Assembly: GCA_902800715.1 (NCBI GenBank)
Contig: CADCFN010000005.1
Coordinates: 79,766-143,765 of the forward strand
Reading direction: 5' to 3'
DNA: 64,000 nt
From: an uncultured Bacteroidales bacterium
Lineage (GTDB): Bacteria > Bacteroidota > Bacteroidia > Bacteroidales > Muribaculaceae
Shown in pieces: positions 9,140 through 17,748 of this stretch. A program made the translations under genes and the position numbers. The notes below the pieces were generated by a model that saw only the letters and a program-made list of their open reading frames with translations, was not told the DNA's origin and did not search any database. Within the stretch, counting starts at the first letter, position 1, and each line of letters opens with the position of its first letter.

Positions 9140-10600
9140 TTATTTTTCTGTCGAGAAGAACTCGGCAATCTGCTCACGGTCATCAAAATGATGCTTCACG
9201 TGGTTAATTTCCTGATAATCCTCGTGACCCTTGCCTGCTACAAGTACCACGTCGCCGGGCTGAGCGAGCTGGCAAGCAGTGCGGATAGCCTGGCGCCTGT
9301 CGGTGATGATAAGCGTGCGGGGACGTGCATCCTCAGGCAGACCGGTCTCCATCTCGCGCAGGATGGCGTCAGGGTCCTCGGTGCGGGGGTTATCACTCGT
9401 GAGCACAACACGGTCGCTGCGCACTGCGGCTTCACGCGCCATGATAGGACGCTTGCCGCGGTCACGGTCGCCACCACACCCGCACACGGTGATGATGTTG
9501 CCGTTGGTGCCCACCACCTCGCGGATGGTATCAAGCACGTTGACCAGGGCGTCAGGGGTGTGAGCGTAGTCCACGATGGCGGTATAGCCGCGAGGGGAAC
9601 GCATCGTCTGGAAACGTCCGGCAACCGGCTCGAGCAGACTCATTTTCACGAGCACCTCCTGGGGGTCAAAGCCAAGCAGCAGCGAGGCGCCATAGACCGA
9701 CAGCAGGTTATAGGCGTTGAAACGTCCTGTGAACAACACCTCCACCTGATTACCGTTCAGTTCCAGGGTGGTACCATCAAGACGTGATTCCACGATGCGA
9801 CCCTTAAAGTCGGTGAGTGTACGCAGGGAATAGCGGTACTTGTCGGCACGGGTGTTCTGCAACATCACCTCGCCCACCTTATCGTCGGCATTGACCAGCG
9901 CAAAGGCACCGGCAGGCAATGCGTCAAAGAACATCTTCTTGGCAGCAATATAGTTGTCCACGGTCTTATGGAAGTCCATGTGGTCACGGGTAAGGTTGGT
10001 GAAGATGGCACCAGCAAAGGTGATACCCTCGATGCGGTGCTGGACGCACGCATGGGAACTCACCTCCATGAAGGCATACTCACAACCTGCCTCGACCATG
10101 TCATGCAACAGGCGGTTGAGGGTCAGATGGTCAGGCGTCGTTTGCTTCGCCTCCACGGCCTCTTTGTCAACGATATTCCTGACGGTGGACATCAGTCCTG
10201 CCTTGTGGCCCAGGAGTTGTGCCATCTCATAAAGCAGGGTAGCAGTCGTTGTCTTGCCGTTGGTGCCCGTCACACCCACCAGACGCAGTGAGCGCGAGGG
10301 GTGGTCAAACCACTCGTCGGCAAGATGAGCCAGGGCGATGATGGCATCATCGACTTGGATATAGGTAACCTTATCGCTTAACGTCTCGGGCAGGTCTTCG
10401 CACACGATGGCGCTGGCACCGGCAGCCACTACATCGGGAATGAAACGATGGGAGTCCACCGCAACGCCTTTCACGGCGACAAACATCACGCCTGGCGCTG
10501 CTTTGCGGGAGTCGTTAATCAAATCAGTGATTTCGACATCAGTGTTACCCACCACCTTCAGTGGCTTAATAGACATGAGCAATTGTGACAGATTCTTCAT
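9140..10600 (-). CDS. murE: UDP-MurNAc-tripeptide ligase MurE, meso-DAP type
   Basis: Adds the third stem-peptide residue to UDP-MurNAc-L-Ala-D-Glu. The 486-residue protein shows the ATP loop VTGTNGKTTTATLL (about residues 109-122) and the sequence TSDNPRTEDP in the C-terminal domain. The DNPR motif is the established hallmark of enzymes that select meso-diaminopimelate rather than lysine, so the wall is inferred to be DAP-type. It lies between ftsI and mraY; murF is not in this window. Confidence 0.96.
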   Translation of the reverse strand: MKNLSQLLMSIKPLKVVGNTDVEITDLINDSRKAAPGVMFVAVKGVAVDSHRFIPDVVAAGASAIVCEDLPETLSDKVTYIQVDDAIIALAHLADEWFDHPSRSLRLVGVTGTNGKTTTATLLYEMAQLLGHKAGLMSTVRNIVDKEAVEAKQTTPDHLTLNRLLHDMVEAGCEYAFMEVSSHACVQHRIEGITFAGAIFTNLTRDHMDFHKTVDNYIAAKKMFFDALPAGAFALVNADDKVGEVMLQNTRADKYRYSLRTLTDFKGRIVESRLDGTTLELNGNQVEVLFTGRFNAYNLLSVYGASLLLGFDPQEVLVKMSLLEPVAGRFQTMRSPRGYTAIVDYAHTPDALVNVLDTIREVVGTNGNIITVCGCGGDRDRGKRPIMAREAAVRSDRVVLTSDNPRTEDPDAILREMETGLPEDARPRTLIITDRRQAIRTACQLAQPGDVVLVAGKGHEDYQEINHVKHHFDDREQIAEFFSTEK

Positions 10601-10615
10601 GATAGTTATTTAGCT

Positions 10616-12745
10616 TTAGGAATTCTTTAATCTCAAATTAACACGTTGCCCCCGGTTATAGGCCGAGCCGGCAGCGGGATTCTGGCTGGTCACCATGCCA
10701 CTGCCCGTGAAGTTCACGATAAGGCCGGCACTCTCCAGCACATTGATGGCATCGCGCACGTTCAGGCCGATGACATTGGGGACACCCTTCTCAACCTTGG
10801 ACGGGCTGGCATAACGATGTGCGGACTTGATGTTGAAAGCATGCTGGATATACTTCACCGCTTTTTCGTTCTTCGAGGCGAACAGCGTGGGATAGGGCTT
10901 GGCTCCGGCTTTAGGCTTTTCCAGGGCAAAGTCGGGCTCATTACCCAACAGGCCGCGGGCATACATCTTGCGGGCGATGTTCCTCATGACCATGCCGCTG
11001 CAGGCACCGGCTCCACGGTCGGCACCCAACATGAGCACGATGCAGGAGTACTTGGGTTTCTCAAAGGGGAAGAAACCACAGAAAGCCAAACGCTTCTGCG
11101 TACCGTACTGTCCCTTGGCATTAATGTAGGCAGTACCTGTTTTTCCGGCAATCTTCACCACCGAGTCCCGTACCCAATGGCGAGCGGTGCCGTGTGAGCC
11201 CCACACCACATCATAGAGCATGGTGCGCAACTTGCGGGCATTCTCGGGAGAGCACACCTGATCGCGGATGTAGGTCACGGGAATGATGGAATCGGGCTCT
11301 CCTTCCCGTGAGAGTTTCTTGAACAGGTGGGGGCGAACAAACTTGCCGTCATTGGCGATGGCGTTGTACATAGCCAGCGTGTACAATGGCGGAATCGTTG
11401 TTGCATATCCGTAGGCCTGACGCGTGAGCGACAGTTTGTCCCAGTTCTTGTTTCCCAACTTGGGGTAGTTGGGCGGTGTCTCACCCGCGATACCAGAGTG
11501 GAAAGGCTCAAAGAAGCCCATCTGCTCCAAGCGCTGGCGGAAACCGCCAGGGTTATGGCCATAATCCTTGACGATGAGTTTGGCCATACCGATGTTGGAT
11601 GACGTCTCAATGATTTCGCGAGGGGTTCGCGTGGCAGCACCGTGGGGACGGTCGCTGATGTTGCGTCCGGCATACATCCAGTCCGAACCGGTCTGAATCG
11701 GTGCATTGATGTCGGTAACGATGCCGTCTTCTAGAGCCACCATCATCGAGATGGTCTTGACCACCGAACCTGGCTCGTAGGCCAGCACAGCATGGTTGCG
11801 GCCCTCGACATACAGACCGGACTCCTCATCGAGCTCCAGGTTGCTGATGGCTTTGATTTCACCCGTCGCCACCTCCATGAGCACACAGGTGCCCCACCTG
11901 GCGCCTGTCTCGATGCACATGTTATTGAGCTCGTTCTCCACGATGTCCTGCAACTGCACATTGATGGTCGTGGTGATGTCATAGCCCTTGACAGCAGGCA
12001 CACTTTCAGCCTTGATGATGCTGTTGGTGAGCTGCAGGCTCTGGGCGATACCGGGCTTGCCATAGAGCAGCGAGTCGAGCGCCATCTCAAGGCCCGAGCG
12101 GCCGTGTTCGCTGGAACTGATGGAGTCCTGACCCACGCTGCCGATGCTTCGTCCCGCCATGTTGCCATAGGGCTTGATGCGGCGGTTGTGCTTCTCGGTC
12201 ACCAGGCCGTTCTTGTTCTTGGGTAGGCACAAGAACGGGAACTGGCGTATGCGCTTGTACTCATTGTGGGTGAGCATACGGGGGAACAGCTTGTAGGCAC
12301 GGTTCATGCGCCCTTTCTTTCCGGTAGAATCGGTCTTCTCGGCAGCGTCAAGAATATTCTTGCGGTCTTCAAGGATTTTCTTCCTCCACTGCTGGGCTGT
12401 CATGGAATCATCAAATTTGGCGAGGCTGTCGCACAAAGGGCCGATTTCCTTCATAAAAACAGAGTCCTTGATTCCTTCGGTGAACCAGTCGATGCGCACC
12501 ACATAGAACTGCAGGTTGGCGGCAAGCACCGACCCGTCATCGGCGAGCAACTGTCCACGTTCGGGTTCAATGGGCACGTTCTTCATCAGCACCTCATTGG
12601 CCTTAGCGTTCCACAAATTGGCTTGAACGGCGGTCGTCTTGAACAGATTCCAGACAATCATCGTCGAAAAAGCAAGCATAAAGCCCACTACGATAGCGTA
12701 GCGGACAAGGATATGCCTCTTGTTGGTATGTTGTTTCATTGCCAT
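10616..12745 (-). CDS. ftsI: Septal penicillin-binding protein FtsI with PASTA domain
   Basis: Class B PBP (709 residues), the transpeptidase partner of FtsW. One N-terminal membrane helix (about 13-33) is followed by a dimerisation domain and the transpeptidase domain with the catalytic triad of motifs S327-V-V-K330, S382-S-N384 and K535-T-G537. A C-terminal PASTA domain (about 648-709, VPNVIGLNVRDAINVL) places it in the SpoVD/FtsI group usual in Bacteroidota. Two ATGs six bases apart (12745 and 12739) could serve as start. Confidence 0.95.
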   Translation of the reverse strand: MAMKQHTNKRHILVRYAIVVGFMLAFSTMIVWNLFKTTAVQANLWNAKANEVLMKNVPIEPERGQLLADDGSVLAANLQFYVVRIDWFTEGIKDSVFMKEIGPLCDSLAKFDDSMTAQQWRKKILEDRKNILDAAEKTDSTGKKGRMNRAYKLFPRMLTHNEYKRIRQFPFLCLPKNKNGLVTEKHNRRIKPYGNMAGRSIGSVGQDSISSSEHGRSGLEMALDSLLYGKPGIAQSLQLTNSIIKAESVPAVKGYDITTTINVQLQDIVENELNNMCIETGARWGTCVLMEVATGEIKAISNLELDEESGLYVEGRNHAVLAYEPGSVVKTISMMVALEDGIVTDINAPIQTGSDWMYAGRNISDRPHGAATRTPREIIETSSNIGMAKLIVKDYGHNPGGFRQRLEQMGFFEPFHSGIAGETPPNYPKLGNKNWDKLSLTRQAYGYATTIPPLYTLAMYNAIANDGKFVRPHLFKKLSREGEPDSIIPVTYIRDQVCSPENARKLRTMLYDVVWGSHGTARHWVRDSVVKIAGKTGTAYINAKGQYGTQKRLAFCGFFPFEKPKYSCIVLMLGADRGAGACSGMVMRNIARKMYARGLLGNEPDFALEKPKAGAKPYPTLFASKNEKAVKYIQHAFNIKSAHRYASPSKVEKGVPNVIGLNVRDAINVLESAGLIVNFTGSGMVTSQNPAAGSAYNRGQRVNLRLKNS

Positions 12746-12782
12746 GCTGGGGATAGGTAATTTTCGGTTGTCGTAAAATGAA

Positions 12783-13133
12783 TTAATTCTCTTCAGTCAA
12801 CTTGTAAGGGGGGTCCATCGGAGCGCTCAGGTCGATGTGCCTCTCGCGCATCAGTTTGGTCATCTCACTCTCGAGAATCATCGAGTTGTACTTCGCACTT
12901 GAGTTGACCAGGTCGGTTTGGGCGTCTGCGAGCTCGGTCTTTAAGGTAATCAGTTCCTGAATGCCGCTCTGATACATGAACTTGTTGGCAATGTAGGCGA
13001 GCGCCATGAGAACCACAAAAATGATGTACTTGGCATTGCGCTTGAAGAAGTCAAGCGAGAACAAACGGCCCTGGAAGAAGTTCTTTCCAGCCTTCTTCCT
13101 CTGAGATGACATACTGTTTTTCTTTTCGTCCAT
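12783..13133 (-). CDS. ftsL: FtsL-like divisome protein
   Basis: Small bitopic protein of 116 residues between rsmH and ftsI. A basic N-terminus (about 1-34), one membrane helix (YIIFVVLMALAYIANKF, about 36-52) and a periplasmic heptad-type stretch (about 58-95, LITLKTELADAQTDLV) give the topology of FtsL, which pairs with FtsQ and DivIC/FtsB. Sequence conservation is low in this family, so position and topology carry the call. Confidence 0.85.
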   Translation of the reverse strand: MDEKKNSMSSQRKKAGKNFFQGRLFSLDFFKRNAKYIIFVVLMALAYIANKFMYQSGIQELITLKTELADAQTDLVNSSAKYNSMILESEMTKLMRERHIDLSAPMDPPYKLTEEN

Positions 13134-13177
13134 CTTGTTGTAATGCTTTGATAGTTAATCTGTTGGGGTTAATATTG

Positions 13178-14104
13178 TTATTTCATACTATGGGCTGTGG
13201 GTGAGGCAATCAGCTCGGCGACACGCAACTTGGCACTGCGGGAGCGGGGATTACGCGCCACTTCATCGGCACTGGGGACAACCACTTTGCCGGTGATAAC
13301 ACGCCACGGCGTGTTCACACGGCCAAAGAAATCCTTCTCCTGCTTGCCCTCAACATTGCCGGTGCGCATGAAGTTCTTCACCAGACGGTCCTCAAGGGAA
13401 TGGTAGGTGATAATGGCAAGCCTGCCACCGGGGTTCAGCACCTGGAGCGACTGGTCAAGCAGTCGGCGCAGGACATCCAGCTCTCCATTGACCTCAATGC
13501 GCAATGCCTGAAAAACCATCGACAGCTCTTTCTTCTCTTGAGCCGGTTTCAGCAACGGCCTCACGGCATTGACTAGGTCACCAGTCGTCGATAAGGGACG
13601 GGCCTTGACAATAGCGGCTGCCAAACGACGGGACTGGCGCAGTTCACCATACAGGTAAAGCACATCGGCAAGACGCTCCTCGCTGTAGGTGTTGACCAGT
13701 TCACTCGCGGTGAAAACGGCACCGCGGTTCATACGCATGTCCAGTGGCGCATCGGCACGGAACGTGAAACCACGCTCCACATCGTCAAAATGATGGAACG
13801 ACACACCCAAGTCGGCAAGAATCCCGTCAACCCCCGACACGCCATAATAGCGCATAAAGTTGCTGAGATAGGTAAAATTCCCGTGAACAAACGTGAAACG
13901 ATCATCCTGCAGGCGGTTCGAGTAAGCGTCAATGTCCTGGTCCATACCCAGGAGATGCCCTTCGGGACCCAGACAATTGAGGATAGCACGACTGTGGCCA
14001 CCACCACCAAAGGTGGTGTCCACATAGGTGCCCGCAGCTTTAACCGCAAGCCCGTCAATTGTCTCCTGCAAGAGCGCAGGTACATGATACACAGGTTGTT
14101 CCAT
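13178..14104 (-). CDS. rsmH: 16S rRNA (cytosine-1402-N4)-methyltransferase
   Basis: SAM-dependent methylase (MraW) of the 30S P site, the first gene of this dcw cluster. From ATG 14104 the protein has 308 residues and begins MEQPVYHVPALLQETIDGL. TTFGGGGHSRAIL is the SAM-binding loop, and ILADLGVSFHHFD and ITYHSLEDRLVKNF are family signatures. The frame is open to 14215, but the -7 element at 14158-14165 would place the mRNA start near 14151, inside that extension, so 14104 is preferred. Confidence 0.95.
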   Translation of the reverse strand: MEQPVYHVPALLQETIDGLAVKAAGTYVDTTFGGGGHSRAILNCLGPEGHLLGMDQDIDAYSNRLQDDRFTFVHGNFTYLSNFMRYYGVSGVDGILADLGVSFHHFDDVERGFTFRADAPLDMRMNRGAVFTASELVNTYSEERLADVLYLYGELRQSRRLAAAIVKARPLSTTGDLVNAVRPLLKPAQEKKELSMVFQALRIEVNGELDVLRRLLDQSLQVLNPGGRLAIITYHSLEDRLVKNFMRTGNVEGKQEKDFFGRVNTPWRVITGKVVVPSADEVARNPRSRSAKLRVAELIASPTAHSMK

Positions 14105-14157
14105 AACTTCGACTATGCCGTTGCGTGTGTTGTTTTTACCTCGTTTTTTCGGGACTT

Positions 14158-14165
14158 CAAAGGTA
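14158..14165 (-). promoter_or_regulatory. -7 promoter element of the dcw operon
   Basis: Minus-strand TACCTTTG matches the Bacteroidota -7 consensus TAnnTTTG. It lies 53 bp upstream of the rsmH ATG, giving a leader of roughly 45-50 nt. It is the only such box seen before the tightly spaced cluster. Confidence 0.65.
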
Positions 14166-14502
14166 CAACAAATATTTGAAAAATTTGCAATCTTAAACCA
14201 AAAATTTACAATCAAAAAGATAAATTTTATTAACAGGCCTTGTTAATAACTTTATGGTAGCTGATTTTCAGTCGCTTAAATAATTTGCTAAAGATTTACA
14301 AGTCGAAATTTTTGATTTGATTTTCAATACAAGAAAAAGCCGCTTACAATGTCCAACATGCCTATTATCGGTTCCTGAAAATCGCGATTTTTACGGCAAC
14401 AGAATGGCATCAGACAGCTCGATGATAATCCGTTAAATGGTTCCCACCAAAAAAAAGCAAAAAATTATTACTGAAACCTATAGCAACATGAAAAAAAAGA
14501 TA

Positions 14503-14510
14503 TACATTTG
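14503..14510 (+). promoter_or_regulatory. -7 promoter element of the lrp gene
   Basis: TACATTTG followed by C, 27 bp before the ATG at 14538. It excludes the earlier in-frame start at 14508. Confidence 0.65.
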
Positions 14511-14537
14511 CAATATGATAAGAAAAAACTGATTTTT

Positions 14538-15002
14538 ATGGAAAAAATCGACACTCTTGACAAGAAAATTCTGGAAATCATCATGAACAATGCGCGCATC
14601 CCCAGCAAGGATGTCGCACAAGTGTGTGGCGTATCTCGCGCTGCCGTTCATCAGCGCATCCAGCGTCTCATCGACGATGGTGTCATCACCGGATCGGGCT
14701 ACAACGTCAATCCCAAGCTGCTGGGATACTCCACCTGCACCTTTATCGGCTTGACGCTCGAGCGTGGCTCCATGTACCGAACTGTTGTCCCCGAGCTCCT
14801 GAAAATCAAGGAAGTAGTGGAGTGCCACTTCACCACTGGACACTACACGATGATGATCAAGGTCTATGCCCGTGACAACGAGCACCTGATGTCACTGGTC
14901 AATGACCGCATCCAGCACATCGAAGGCGTGGCAGCAACCGAGACGCTCATTTCGCTAGAACAGAGCATCAGCCGCACCCTGCCCATCTATTTCGATGAGT
15001 AA
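14538..15002 (+). CDS. Lrp/AsnC family transcriptional regulator
   Basis: A 154-residue leucine-responsive-type regulator. Residues about 1-50 form the winged helix-turn-helix (LDKKILEIIMNNARIPSKDV, with SRAAVHQRIQRL as recognition helix). Residues about 65-150 form the RAM ligand-binding and oligomerisation domain. Such proteins sense amino acids and act as global or local regulators; the target cannot be inferred here because both neighbours are unrelated to amino-acid metabolism. The start at 14538 is set by the promoter just upstream. Confidence 0.9.
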   Translation: MEKIDTLDKKILEIIMNNARIPSKDVAQVCGVSRAAVHQRIQRLIDDGVITGSGYNVNPKLLGYSTCTFIGLTLERGSMYRTVVPELLKIKEVVECHFTTGHYTMMIKVYARDNEHLMSLVNDRIQHIEGVAATETLISLEQSISRTLPIYFDE

Positions 15003-15026
15003 ATCACACCTGAAATCACTCTATCT

Positions 15027-15062
15027 CACCCACGATAATCATTAGTATCGTGACGTGGGGTG
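15027..15062 (+). terminator. Possible terminator after lrp
   Basis: Inverted repeat CACCCACGATA (15027-15037) and TATCGTgaCGTGGGGTG (15046-15062), with one small bulge, followed by a T-rich stretch. It separates lrp from the next promoter. Confidence 0.45.
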
Positions 15063-15106
15063 TCTTATTACATTTCTTTTTACACGCTGATTCTGTTTTT
15101 TATTTG

Positions 15107-15114
15107 TACATTTG
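15107..15114 (+). promoter_or_regulatory. -7 promoter element of the manC-like gene
   Basis: TACATTTG with a following C, 56 bp upstream of ATG 15171. It rules out the longer reading-frame start at 15060. Confidence 0.65.
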
Positions 15115-15170
15115 CACCAAATAAAGAATCCATTGTGGAAAACTGCATTTCAAACGACAGACTATCAATC

Positions 15171-16250
15171 ATGAACAATAACCGATACTGTGTCATCATG
15201 TGCGGGGGCGTGGGTAGCCGTTTTTGGCCCTTCAGCAAAGCCGCCAAGCCCAAACAATTCATTGACTTCTTCGGCACAGGCCGAAGCCTGTTGCAGATGG
15301 CATTCGACCGCCTCCAGGGCATCGTTCCCGTTGACAACATCATCCTGATCACCAACGAGAGCTACGAGCCCCTCATCAAGGAGCAACTGCCTGAAATCAA
15401 GAGCGAACAGATACTGTTGGAGCCCGCAAGACGCAACACGGCGCCCTGTATTGCATGGGCAGCCCACCACATCAAGGCAATCAACCCCGATGCCAAGATG
15501 ATGGTTGCCCCCAGCGACCATCTGATTATCAACGTGCAGCAATTCCAGCAGAGCGTTATCAAGGCGTTTGAATTCATCGAGTCGCGCGATGCCCTCGTGA
15601 CCATGGGCATCAAGCCATCACGTCCCGAAACGGGTTACGGATACATACAGGTGGGTGAGCATATCGAGGGAGATTTCTCGGCAGTGAAAACATTTACCGA
15701 GAAACCCGACGAGGACCTTGCCCGCGTATTCCTGAAATCAGGTGAGTTCTTCTGGAACTCGGGAATGTTCTTCTGGAGCGCCGACAGCATCCTCAATGCA
15801 CTCAATGCATGCGCACCCGAGGTGAACGCCGTCTTTGAGCGTGGCATCCAGTACTTTGGCACTCCACAAGAGAGAGAATATATCGACAGCAACTTTGAGG
15901 CCTGCCCAAGTATCAGCATCGATTTTGCAGTGATGGAAAAAGCGCCCAACGTCTATGTCGAGACGGTCGATTTCGGCTGGAACGACCTGGGCACCTGGCG
16001 GTCACTGTATGAGTATTCACCCAAGAACAAGGATGGCAATGTCACCCAGAACTGTAAAGCGCTGATGTTCAACAGCCACAACAACATCGTCGCCATCAAG
16101 GGTGACAAACTCATTGTGGCATCAGGTCTTGACGGATACATCGTCGCCGATGTTGATGACGCCCTGCTCATCGTCCCCCTGGAAGAAGAGCAGAGAATCA
16201 AGCAATATGTCAACGATGTGAAATCCAAGTTCGGCGACAAATACTTGTAA
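15171..16250 (+). CDS. manC: Mannose-1-phosphate guanylyltransferase
   Basis: Nucleotidyltransferase (359 residues) forming GDP-mannose from GTP and mannose-1-phosphate for capsule, LPS or glycoprotein synthesis. The N-terminus YCVIMCGGVGSRFWPFSKAAKPKQF is the signature sugar-nucleotide loop. Other matches to the family are LLEPARRNTAPCIAW, VAPSDHLI, FTEKPDEDLA and FWNSGMFFW. It lacks the C-terminal phosphomannose-isomerase half of bifunctional ManC/AlgA, as is usual in Bacteroidota. Transcribed alone and convergent with ssb. Confidence 0.93.
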   Translation: MNNNRYCVIMCGGVGSRFWPFSKAAKPKQFIDFFGTGRSLLQMAFDRLQGIVPVDNIILITNESYEPLIKEQLPEIKSEQILLEPARRNTAPCIAWAAHHIKAINPDAKMMVAPSDHLIINVQQFQQSVIKAFEFIESRDALVTMGIKPSRPETGYGYIQVGEHIEGDFSAVKTFTEKPDEDLARVFLKSGEFFWNSGMFFWSADSILNALNACAPEVNAVFERGIQYFGTPQEREYIDSNFEACPSISIDFAVMEKAPNVYVETVDFGWNDLGTWRSLYEYSPKNKDGNVTQNCKALMFNSHNNIVAIKGDKLIVASGLDGYIVADVDDALLIVPLEEEQRIKQYVNDVKSKFGDKYL

Positions 16251-16284
16251 GAATCCATAGCCACAACAGGATATGCACCAACAC

Positions 16285-16322
16285 ACTGACGGGGCTCCAG
16301 GCATGCCAGGAGTCCCGTCAGT
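16285..16322. terminator. Hairpin between convergent manC and ssb
   Basis: A 14-bp inverted repeat, ACTGACGGGGCTCC (16285-16298) against GGAGTCCCGTCAGT (16309-16322), with one wobble pair. It lies between two converging genes. Neither side has a clear T-run, so it may act as a 3'-end structure rather than a classical intrinsic terminator. Confidence 0.45.
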
Positions 16323-16347
16323 ATTAATCGTAATAATGTGTGCGCGC

Positions 16348-16725
16348 TTACTGGGCTGGCTGTTGAGGCTGCTGCGGTGCCACCGACTCACGAGGACGTG
16401 CCAGCAGTTCAAACGAATCAACGTAAATCTCCGTAATATAGCGCTTTACCTTATTGGCATCTTCCCATGAACGGGTGCGCAAACGGCCTTCCAAATAAAT
16501 CTGAGTACCCTTGCGGATAAAACGCTCGGCTACCTCGGCATTCTTGCCCCACATGACAATGTTGTGCCACTCGGTGCGTTCGGGCACCTGCATACCATTG
16601 GCATTGGTGTAAGCACGGTCTGTAGTAGCTAGTGTGAACGATGCAACGGGCTGATTCTGCGCAACATAGCGCACATCCGGGTCTCGGCCCACACGGCCCA
16701 GCAGAATGACTTTATTCACTGACAT
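16348..16725 (-). CDS. ssb: Single-stranded DNA-binding protein
   Basis: OB-fold SSB of 125 residues (MSVNKVILLGRVGRDPDVRY, then FTLATTDRAYT, WHNIVMWGKNAEVAERFI, IYLEGRLRTRSWED, all canonical). SSB coats single-stranded DNA in replication and repair. The protein ends in a short Pro/Gln tail (PQQPQQPAQ) and lacks the acidic DDxPF-type tip that normally recruits partner proteins; no such tip appears in other frames downstream. It may be a secondary SSB. It follows argC by 63 bp. Confidence 0.93.
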   Translation of the reverse strand: MSVNKVILLGRVGRDPDVRYVAQNQPVASFTLATTDRAYTNANGMQVPERTEWHNIVMWGKNAEVAERFIRKGTQIYLEGRLRTRSWEDANKVKRYITEIYVDSFELLARPRESVAPQQPQQPAQ

Positions 16726-16788
16726 GATTTAATCGTATTTATTTGTTGATGTTTATATATTATATTGTTAACGTCTGAATTGTTCGTA

Positions 16789-17748
16789 TTAACACCCGGT
16801 ACCCTTCAAGGCAAGTCCTGCCCGCTCATGGAGACCGAATATCAGGTTCATTGCGTGTACAGCATTGCCGGCACTGCCCTTGAGCAGGACGTCCATCACG
16901 GCACGCACCGTTAGGTAACCGCTTTGGTCATCCTTGTCAATGTTGATGAGGCACTTGTTGGTATTCTCGACATCGGCAGCAACAACAGGACGGTCAACCA
17001 TGAACACAAAGTTGTGGTCATCGTAGTATTGCTCGTAGAGCTGATGCACCACCTCGTCTTCGACACCGCACTTGAAACGTGCTTCGACTGCGAGTGTACG
17101 GCGCTCGGCCAGCGGTGCAACCGTCAAGGTCACGGGTTGGTCAAAGCTCGATTGGCAGTGAAGCAGAGCGCTGACGATTTCCTGTTGTTGGTCATCAGCC
17201 CAAGCGGCGGCAGTCAAGCCATCCACTGTCTTTCCCTCGTTGGACAAGGCGCTAGCGCCCAATGCCACTTTCAGCTCAATCGGGCTGTTCAACAGCAAGT
17301 TGCGCGCCATCGGCATCAGTGCGAGCAACGATACCGTTGCGACATCGCCAGGCACAGTCACCAACCGTGTGTCGTGTACGAGCAGGCGGCGCTGCATCTC
17401 GGACAATCCATATTTCCAGGACGCTTCGGTGTCACCATAATCCAGGTTGTGAATGCCGCTCATGTCGATGACAGCCAATTTGTCGGGCAAATCCACCGAT
17501 TTCAACCATGAGAGGGCATCAATGCGCTTGCCGCACAAGTAAACCAAATTAACCTCATCGAGAGGTCCCTGACCCACAACCCTAAGGTCACATTCGCCCA
17601 CGATGCCTGGCACGATGCTATCAAGCCGCGTACCAACTGTGACGGTGCCTGTCACCCATTTCAACTCCACATCGGGATGGTTGATGAGGACACGCACCAA
17701 CTCAGCAGCACGCGGGTTGTCACACCCGATAACGCCTACTTTAATCAT
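16789..17748 (-). CDS. ArgC-like protein lacking catalytic residues
   Basis: A 319-residue homologue of N-acetyl-gamma-glutamyl-phosphate reductase (arginine biosynthesis). Family features remain: VLINHPDVELK, GECDLRVV, NTNKCLI and the C-terminal NAVHAMNLIFGLHERAGL. The key sites are lost. The NPGC motif with the catalytic Cys reads VPGD (D135), the HxHxPEI histidine region reads ADDQQQEI (184-191), and the N-terminal GxGYxG cofactor loop reads GCDNPRA. It is therefore probably not a working reductase. ATG 17748 overlaps the argR stop by 8 bases (coupling); the frame is open to 17811 but that start lies deep in argR. Confidence 0.82.
   Translation of the reverse strand: MIKVGVIGCDNPRAAELVRVLINHPDVELKWVTGTVTVGTRLDSIVPGIVGECDLRVVGQGPLDEVNLVYLCGKRIDALSWLKSVDLPDKLAVIDMSGIHNLDYGDTEASWKYGLSEMQRRLLVHDTRLVTVPGDVATVSLLALMPMARNLLLNSPIELKVALGASALSNEGKTVDGLTAAAWADDQQQEIVSALLHCQSSFDQPVTLTVAPLAERRTLAVEARFKCGVEDEVVHQLYEQYYDDHNFVFMVDRPVVAADVENTNKCLINIDKDDQSGYLTVRAVMDVLLKGSAGNAVHAMNLIFGLHERAGLALKGTGC

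Larger units (their letters stand above)
14105..14537. other. Intergenic region between dcw cluster and lrp
   Basis: A 433-bp AT-rich divergent intergenic stretch. It holds the minus-strand promoter of the dcw cluster, the plus-strand promoter of the Lrp gene, and a near-perfect palindrome (arms ATTAACA 14229-14235 and TGTTAAT 14241-14247) that could be an operator. No mraZ reading frame is present in either orientation. Confidence 0.6.
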
